A stretch of 64,000 nt of DNA, taken from Glandiceps talaboti (lineage: Eukaryota; Hemichordata; Enteropneusta; Spengelidae). Positions 58,301-64,000 of this stretch are shown piece after piece. The translations under genes and the position numbers were made by a program. Position 1 is the stretch's first letter; every line of letters begins with the position of its first letter. The stretch is taken from the NCBI RefSeq assembly GCF_964340395.1, contig NC_135553.1, positions 16,852,501 through 16,916,500 on the forward strand. The letters run 5' to 3'. Below the pieces are notes generated by a model. The model ran no database searches. It had not been told where the DNA came from and saw only the letters and a program-made list of their open reading frames with translations.

Positions 58301-59886
58301 TAATTGTATTCGTCAACAGTTATTATTGAAATATCTTGTCAAAATGTGGCCTCGGGAGGAGCATTATAGTTGAAATTATTTCCACTTTGTACAATATGTT
58401 ACTTCTTTTATTACTACATATATTTTAATTCATACATTCCCATAAGTATAACCTGTTCACTGCTATTGTGATATATCATTTTATAGCTGGTTGTACTTCC
58501 GAGCTCTCATATTGTCTTGAGAACAGTTCAATAGCGAGCTAAATAATTGAAATTGTTTGTCCAATAGCCCAATTGACTGCAGTGTGCAGTGCCTGCAACC
58601 ATGACAACTATTCAGACTATTTACTCAAATGAAGTCATTATGTAAATGAACACACATTACTGAGATGATCATGGAGTTAATATAAATGAATAGCATGATT
58701 TGTGTAGTGACATGTGATAATTTATATGTAAATTACATGTAATTAGGAAAATTTAACATATGGGTGTTTGATAACGACTTTTGGAGGTGTTGCTATAAGG
58801 GCTAGGAGGTACAACCAGCTAACAGCAAACAGCAAACAATGAATGGCCTAACATTCCTAGCTCTTCTACTATTACTTTTTACATATCCAAACAAAGGCAT
58901 AACCTTGTAATGGACTAGAGGTAGGGAATGAATTTTGGTAAATAAATGCTATGTTGGACATAATATTTCATACTAATTTGATTTCAGTCATATATGTGTT
59001 TTTATTTATATTTATTTAAAGACACTGCCTGGATAAAAAATACATGGTGTAAAATGAGATGTAGATCTGCTTAAAGTAAGTTAAGAATAGGTACCTGCAA
59101 AAAAAAGCAGCAATACCGGTCAAAATAGAACTTGGTGTCTATTCTCAGTACCTGCAATAGCATTTATGTCATGCTAGGGGGTCAAAATAGAACAAGAAGG
59201 TTGACTTATTTTCATGTGCCTGTAGTAAGGCCAAAAGAAAAATTTATCTGGTTCTGGTCAGGGTAAACTTTCTAAAGTGGTGCGACGACACGACTCTATC
59301 ATATTTATCTCTTGAAAAACTTCCTTCTTCTTCGAAGCAGTTTAGGCTTTGTATTTAAGCAGTCTTGGCATGTAGGGTAGATTTCAGCTGCTTGTTCTCC
59401 TGATATCAGGAATAAATAAGGAATGGGAAAGCAAAAATTATCGGAAAGAAAAGGATCGGTATTCAGGGCACGTGCTCGCTGACCAGAACCAGATATTTTT
59501 TTTTTTTGGCCTATAAATGCATGTGAATTAGCACATGGAGTGGAAGTCATGTGTCCACCAAGAAATTGAATGTTCATTATTTTATGATGTGCCTAGGCAT
59601 TAATATTATATTTAAGGTACCAAGAACTGTAAATGTGACTTCATCATTTATTGTACTCCAATTGACTCACCATATCCATTCCAGATGCTGTCAGTAGAAT
59701 ACCAATGGAATCAGCATAACGCTTTAATTCTCGGTATTGATCATGACTGAATTCCAGGTACTCTTTATGTTCTCCATAGGTTGGACCCCAGGCATTGGGT
59801 GAGTTGTATGGTCGTATCAAAGCTGCTTTGTTGAATCTTACTGCTAATTCACTCTTCTGGAATTTGGCACAGTCTGCACCAGCGTC
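49713..59886 (-). CDS. NANS: N-acetylneuraminate-9-phosphate synthase, 5 exons (N-terminal exon outside window)
   Basis: Exons 59886-59671, 56614-56360, 53625-53466, 50264-50158 and 49901-49713 join in frame to 308 residues and stop; human NANS has 359, so about 50 N-terminal residues (including the IIAEIGQNHQG segment) lie beyond base 64000 or were not recognisable. The animal enzyme condenses ManNAc-6-P with phosphoenolpyruvate to Neu5Ac-9-P in the cytosol. Visible NeuB-barrel motifs: GADCAKFQKSEL, YGEHKEYLEFSHDQY, KKGRPMVISSGMQSMD, FCFLQCTSCYPL, VGYSGHEGGMA and ERHVTLDKSWKGSDH, with both metal-ligand histidines. The last exon is a complete SAF (antifreeze-like) domain. One unusual spot: FKVASLDTNN where human has VGSGDTNN. 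Introns are 2-3 kb and full of repeats. Confidence 0.94.
50158..50264 (-). CDS. NANS: NANS exon (linker)
   Basis: EPDELKEVISNIRLVEQALG then KLWPCEMGTHNK, leading into the SAF domain. Acceptor CTTTAACAG, donor GTAATT. Confidence 0.9.
50518..50630. repeat. Two-copy tandem repeat in NANS intron
   Basis: 'cacttttcatatggctggtt' through 'gttacattgatggcattt' occurs twice about 62 bp apart. Confidence 0.8.
51660..52510. repeat. Dispersed repeat with internal (CA)n/(CAGA)n and hairpin end
   Basis: 'gttgctatgggcatggtcct' and 'atatttgcatac' sections, then a (CA)n and (CAGA)n tract (52274-52460), then 'ccatgcctatagcactactg' and 'cagttcagctgtgctaaa', an imperfect terminal hairpin. Related copies are at 60340-60765 and 63340-63412; a piece is at 56640-56730. 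Lies in a NANS intron. Confidence 0.7.
52662..52745. repeat. (GAATT)n / (GAACT)n pentanucleotide repeat
   Basis: About 12 ttgaa/gaatt units, then several gaact units. Confidence 0.95.
53466..53625 (-). CDS. NANS: NANS exon (metal site)
   Basis: EFQKEFPDVVVGYSGHEGG ... GAKVVERHVTLDKSWKGSD, ending SL plus one base. Both metal-binding His and the DH motif are present. Acceptor GCCTGTAG, donor GTAAAT. Confidence 0.93.
54078..54190. repeat. (CA)n-rich microsatellite in NANS intron
   Basis: ca repeats interrupted by catacaca units. Confidence 0.93.
54514..54652. repeat. 138-bp direct repeat, copy 1
   Basis: From 'ttgttctaatacatgaagtc' to 'gtatagtattggtttaaatt'; nearly identical to 55975-56113. 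Confidence 0.9.
54900..55205. repeat. Dispersed repeat, 'gctgtgtt...caaaattgccat' family, copy 4
   Basis: 'gattctgctgtgttagaaat' through 'ggccccttaggtcactcata'; includes an internal inverted pair around 'aaaatattggggaataata'. Confidence 0.7.
55975..56113. repeat. 138-bp direct repeat, copy 2
   Basis: Copy of 54514-54652 about 1.46 kb away in the same orientation; both lie in the same NANS intron. Confidence 0.9.
56360..56614 (-). CDS. NANS: NANS exon (barrel core)
   Basis: 85 codons: RAVDFLDELDVPFFKVASLD... KKGRPMVISSGMQSMD ... FLQCTSCYPLDPSDV, ending VIK. Acceptor TTCTTTACAG, donor GTAAGA. Confidence 0.93.
57200..57480 (-). mobile_element. Possible Penelope-like or LINE reverse transcriptase fragment
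   Basis: 79-residue minus ORF: IRYIQTCSNEEEFQNKVKF then LTKKLAKRGSNEIEVDNSIK. The 'cys-ser-x-glu-glu-x-phe...leu..rgy' pattern occurs at the end of RT domains in Penelope-like elements. No catalytic residues are present, so the assignment is tentative. Confidence 0.45.
57598..57853. repeat. (ACTAT)n/(ACTAC)n pentanucleotide array
   Basis: About 50 pentamers, arranged as ACTAT - ACTAC - ACTAT - ACTAC - ACTAT blocks, so the block order itself is duplicated. Confidence 0.96.
57880..59640. other. NANS intron sequence, no gene recognised
   Basis: AT-rich with an 'atggctgccat' piece at 58015-58060. A short inverted theme, 'ctggttctggtcag' / 'ctgaccagaaccag' (59250 and 59478), brackets about 230 bp. 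Confidence 0.5.
59671..59886 (-). CDS. NANS: NANS exon (first one in window)
   Basis: DAGADCAKFQKSELAVRF... through LLTASGMDM; 72 codons, phase 0. Acceptor TTGTCATAG, donor GTGAGT. Corresponds to human residues from about 46. Confidence 0.93.
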
Positions 59887-60703
59887 CTATGACAAGAAAC
59901 GTACAAGAAATTGTTAAGACTTATGAAAATTCTTTTTAGCACAAATAAACTTACACGCAACAGGATTTTTTCCAAGATGTCTTTTTTTTCAGATGTATAA
60001 TTCAATTTGAATGCAAATCATCATACCACATTTTCTACTGTAAACGTTGTTTGATGTATTAAGACAATATAAATATTAAATAGCAACACGTTTTTCATGT
60101 AAAACACAAATGACGACCCCCCCACACACACACAGATGCACACAAACATACACCCCCCCACACCCACACACATGCACACAAACATCTGTTCACACCTACT
60201 TCCAGACACACAGGTAGACATACACAGATTGACTGATTAACATTACAGACTGACATCAAATGATTTGTAAAAATATAGTGCTGATTATGTTGTAGCATTA
60301 ACTGTACAGTTTTAAGTGTCACCTTTTTTGAAAGTTTTTATTCACTTGCCAATCATTCCTGTTACCTTTGCAATTACATCATCATTTCACTGTTGCTATG
60401 GATGTGTCTAGTTCCTAGGCATATACATATTCATTTTATGAATGTTTAGTCATTGGCCTATCTATCCCTGTTATTATCTTTGTTATCCCACTAAATTTCA
60501 GGCAAATTTACCCAGTAAGTCTTTGAGTTCAATTTTTTTACCCAAAATAATTTTTTTCCCCCAACTCTCACATTAGGTTGCAATCATTTCCATTTGAATA
60601 ATTTCCCAACTAGACACCCAAAGTAATACCCCACCCAATACCAAGGCAATGTCCAGCGATGTTTGACTTTTAAGTTGTTCACAGACACACACACAAACAC
60701 ACA

Positions 60704-60927
60704 CAGACATTTCACCATGCCTATAGCACTACTGAATATCAGTTCAGTTGTGCTAAATATTACGATGCTTTTATTTGAGTATTAAAATACTGCTACAATT
60801 GTATGCTCCCCGGGGAGTTGAGAAAGACTAAAAGGGTCGTTGTGCCGTTCTGAGCTGAGCCAGGGGTAATAATTGTAAAACGCTTTGAGCACAGCGTTGG
60901 TAAAGTGCTATATAAGAACCCAACATA

Positions 60928-60959
<32 letters not shown>

Positions 60960-61285
60960 AAAAACCACTTAATTTACAGTCCTTTCCGATTTCGGTATAA
61001 ATGTTTGAGACACATAAACCATATCATCACAATCACACAAGTTGCTAGTTTTCTACCAAGCATGGCCTTGGGTAGAACTATTAGGATTCTCTCTCACATA
61101 CAAGTGTGCAAACTATTATATTTCATTTTGGCGGTAATACACATTGTACTACGTGGACATGTCCAAGCCTGTAAAAGGTTACCTGCCGATAGGTCAATGG
61201 AATTCCACAATGTCAACCACCAATAAATCAATGACATGGTCACTGTTGTACAGCAAACACTGTACACTCTTTGTTATAAAGGTTT
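60704..61285. repeat. Long direct repeat, copy 1 (interrupted by a SINE-like insert)
   Basis: Matches 63360-63770 ('ccatgcctatagcactactg' ... 'tccgatttcggtataaatg' ... 'gtactacgtggacatgtcca' ... 'caatgtcaaccaccaataaa'), but contains about 155 extra bases at 60802-60956. Confidence 0.88.
60802..60958 (+). mobile_element. SINE-like insertion with (ATT)n tail
   Basis: Ends 'taaaacgctttgagcacagc', 'gttggtaaagtgctatataa' and (att)n. This 'cgctttgag...gctatataa' plus trinucleotide tail resembles L2-type LINE/SINE 3' ends. It is absent from the other copy of the surrounding repeat; a short tacaa sequence is found on both sides. Confidence 0.65.
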
Positions 61286-61399
61286 AAATTAGCATTTACC
61301 TTTTGATGAGACACGCAATGCTCAGAGCCTTGGGCACTTAAGGGTGTGGCCATTGTTGCTGGGGCCAACTGTGTCAAAATATTTGGCAGAAAATCTAGT

Positions 61400-61411
61400 C
61401 TATAGTATATA

Positions 61412-61442
<31 letters not shown>
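61400..61442. repeat. (TG)n microsatellite
   Basis: tatgtatg followed by about 13 tg repeats. Confidence 0.93.
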
Positions 61443-61448
61443 TCCTAT

Positions 61449-62580
61449 TCACACAAAGCAAAAATTACAAAACTGGAAATGTACCTGTTCGATCTGTGGT
61501 GAATATTCTAAACCAGAGATTTTGCTACCATACAATAATATCTGGGCTACAATAGTATCGAACAAGTTTAAGGTGTCTATAAGAGGAAGCCCTCCCATTT
61601 TGCGAATTAAAACCTTTAGATGGAACATTGCCTTTTGCAAATTAAAACGTTTAGATGCCTTTTAGTTTGCCTTTTGTGAATTAAAATGTTTAGATGGAAC
61701 ATTGCCTTTTGTGAATTAAAATGTTTAGATGGAACATTGCCTTTTGTGAATTAAAATGTTTAGATGGAACATTGCCTTTTGTGAATTAAAATGTTTAGAT
61801 GGAACATTGCCTTTTTACCTTGTGTATCTTAATTTTGTTTGGTTGGATTCCAGCTAAGTCTTGACGAAATGATTAATCCAAGATATTGACATTGGGGTAC
61901 AACATCAATGTACGGACCAGCATAAAACCCAACGTTCATATCTCCTTAAATAACCACCCCTCCTAAAAACTACAATCTGCGTGTTTCGTAAATTTACATT
62001 CATATCTCAATGAGAACAAAAGAGTTGAAGTTTATTTATTTGCCTTTGAATATGAATAGCCAGCTACATCATCAGCATACATTAAAATGTTCAAATTTTG
62101 CAATTCTTCATTTATAAAAATACCTTCACATCCAACATTATTAATGTAGGCTGCCAAATCATTTATCAAAAGAGAAAAACAACATAGGACTTAACATGCA
62201 GCCCTGGCACATGCAAATGGTACATTGGAAATATTCAGTAAGGCCTTCACTTGTACTGACACAGGACTCAAGTTTACTGTACATTGAACGCAAGACCGAT
62301 AAAAAGTTACCATGAATACCCTAGTCTAAATAATTTGACCCACAAAACATGACAAATAAAGTCAAAGGCTCTTGAAAAGTTTATATGCCTTACTGTCAGG
62401 TAGTTGTCATTGCCCCCACCTTTAATACACGTTACAATTTCATGACTAAAACCAGACAAACTACTGGTCTGTAGATCCACATTAACACATCCTTTGTTGT
62501 GATAGGATAAAATGTTGCACAAAACCATCAAATGCTAACTTAAAGCCTTTTTGATCAGAAATGAGGTGTTTGAGACCATC
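61449..62580 (-). mobile_element. Non-LTR retrotransposon relic, minus strand
   Basis: In minus-strand order: RAFDFICHVLWVKLFRLGY near 62350, a decayed QGCMLSPMLF near 62200, LLINDLAAYINNVGCEG near 62140, LNILMYADDVAGYSYS near 62080 (catalytic YADD), and FHLKVLIRKMGGLPL near 61610 followed by LYGSKISGLEYSP near 61525. Stops and frameshifts make it inactive. Confidence 0.85.
61615..61820. repeat. 35-bp tandem repeat inside LINE relic, about 5 copies
   Basis: Unit: 'gaacattgccttttgtgaat' then 'taaaatgtttagatg'. It expands the codons of the RT C-terminal 'LFHLKVL...' segment. Confidence 0.9.
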
Positions 62581-62939
62581 CCATCTGGGACCGCGAAAAA
62601 TTAAAACTCATATCATTTGGTGAATCTATATTGCCCCTCTCACAAGTGATCTGAAGTTATGACTTATTAAACTTCTGATATCAGTTAAGTTGGCTCATGT
62701 GACAACAGTACAATTGAGTCACCAACATAGTTGTACATGTGAAGTAACGTTATAGCCCTGGGATGCAAGCTAATTAAAAAAAACGGTCGTCATCTTAATA
62801 CAAGTACTTATATGACTTTAATTTGTTGCTGACTTAGAAAGAACAAATAAATGTTCAATTTTTAGGAGCGTGGCACTGATTGATAAAGGAGGCCAATCTC
62901 TGGTCAGCCTAGAGACTAAAATTGTTGTCAGCTTTCTAA

Positions 62940-63330
62940 TCTAACATCAGATTTAAACTGAATGCCTTCCATAAAGGCAGTCTTTAGATTTTCGTTGCAA
63001 TGCACAATAATTGTTCGAATGCAACAGAACATATGTGATTAGTTATGTTTGAAGTATATACCAAATTTAATTGAATTTGAAGAGTGCATTTTGAAGATAT
63101 AGCCTTTTTTCTGAAAGACGTTAATTATGCAAATAACTCATTAAAACTAAAAGCTACATCATTAAGCTTTTCAGAACATGTGTGATTAGTTATATATATG
63201 TACCAAATTATACTGAATTTGAAATACGCATTCTTAAGATATAGCCTAAGTACCGAAAACTGTTAATTATGCAAATGACTCATTAAATAAGAGTTAAATC
63301 AGGTAGTTTTTAATGAGACACATGCACCCT
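62940..63330. repeat. Inverted copy of the 1350-2290 repeat
   Basis: 'atcagatttaaactgaatgc' and 'aaagactgcc'-type end, then two to three inverted units with 'aattatgcaaat.actcatta' and 'aagatatagcc'. Opposite orientation to 1350-2290. Confidence 0.7.
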
Positions 63331-63359
63331 GTTATTACAGACACACACACACGAATAGA

Positions 63360-63770
63360 CATTTCACCATGCCTATAGCACTACTGAATATCAGTTCAGT
63401 TGTGCTAAATATTATGATGCTTTTATTTGGCTAAATACTGCTACAAAAACTACTCAAGTTAATTTACAGTCCTTTCCGATTTCGGTATAAATGTTTGAGA
63501 CACATAAACCATATCATCACAATCACACAAGTTGCTAGTTTTCTACCAAGCATGGCCTTGGGTAGAACTATTAGGATTCTCTCTCACATACAAGTGTGCA
63601 AACTATTATATTTCATTTTGGCGGTAATACACATTGTACTACGTGGACATGTCCAAGCCTGTAAAAGGTCACCTGCAGATAGTCAATGGAATTCCACAAT
63701 GTCAACCACCAATAAATCAATGACATGGTCACTGTTGTATGGCAACAGTGTACACTCTTTGTTATAAAGG
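63360..63770. repeat. Long direct repeat, copy 2
   Basis: Uninterrupted copy of 60704-61285, about 2.5 kb away in the same orientation; a few substitutions. Confidence 0.88.
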
Positions 63771-64000
63771 TTAAAATGAGCATTTTAGTTTTTATGAGTG
63801 GAGACACACAGTGCTCAGAGCCTTGGCTGTCGCATTTGAGGGATTTGTGCCACAGGGCATGTATTATTGCTTAGATTGCCATTTTCTTTGGAAAATATCG
63901 CACGAATCCTGCTGCTACAAATGTATCAATCTCTATACTATGAAGAAATATAAGAAGGGTGGTCATCTTTTTTCATTAACCTTTCAAATTTGAACAAAAC

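Overview
This is a eukaryotic, animal-type window: AT-rich, with genes split by GT-AG introns, dense microsatellites and minisatellites, decayed non-LTR retrotransposons, and several families of small inverted-repeat (foldback/MITE) elements. The gene content and the CA/TCTG/TACG microsatellites with copies of 'ggtcaaggtcaaagtc / atggctgccat' repeats suggest a marine invertebrate. A deuterostome such as a hemichordate or lancelet is plausible, but the sequence alone does not settle the phylum.

Three protein-coding genes can be supported, all on the minus strand. In transcription order they are: (i) NANS, N-acetylneuraminate-9-phosphate synthase (49713-59886; five exons, the first coding exon beyond the right edge); (ii) the C-terminal half of B3GNTL1, a GT2-type glycosyltransferase (33042-40117; six exons, with no N-terminal exons recognised upstream); (iii) CMAS, N-acylneuraminate cytidylyltransferase (3872-12707; seven exons, complete, 404 codons in frame). 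NANS makes the phosphorylated sialic acid and CMAS activates free sialic acid with CTP, so two steps of one pathway are collinear within about 56 kb with a sugar-transferase gene between them.

The most interesting point is the CMAS protein. Its C-terminal HAD/KdsC-like domain, which in vertebrate CMAS lacks the catalytic aspartate, here has a complete set of HAD phosphatase residues (D257, D259, T301, K326, D350, D353). Its N-terminal synthetase domain has substitutions at several positions that are normally conserved in the active site (the post-GSK glycine, the serine-rich loop after D94, the Gln before TSP, and one of the two metal-binding aspartates). The reading frame and all splice sites are intact. 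A role as a sialic acid-9-phosphate phosphatase, the step between NANS and CMAS, is a testable hypothesis.

Layout: 1-3.9 kb repeats, including a tandem duplication that captured the last CMAS codons; 3.9-12.7 kb CMAS; 12.8-17.7 kb foldback elements and a Tc1/IS630-type transposase relic; 17.7-24 kb mostly unique sequence without a recognisable gene; 24-32 kb a tandem 823-bp duplication, a tRNA-Gly relic, a palindromic satellite, two LINE relics and a minisatellite; 33-40 kb B3GNTL1; 40-49.7 kb LINE relics and two large minisatellites; 49.7-64 kb NANS with large repeat-filled introns.
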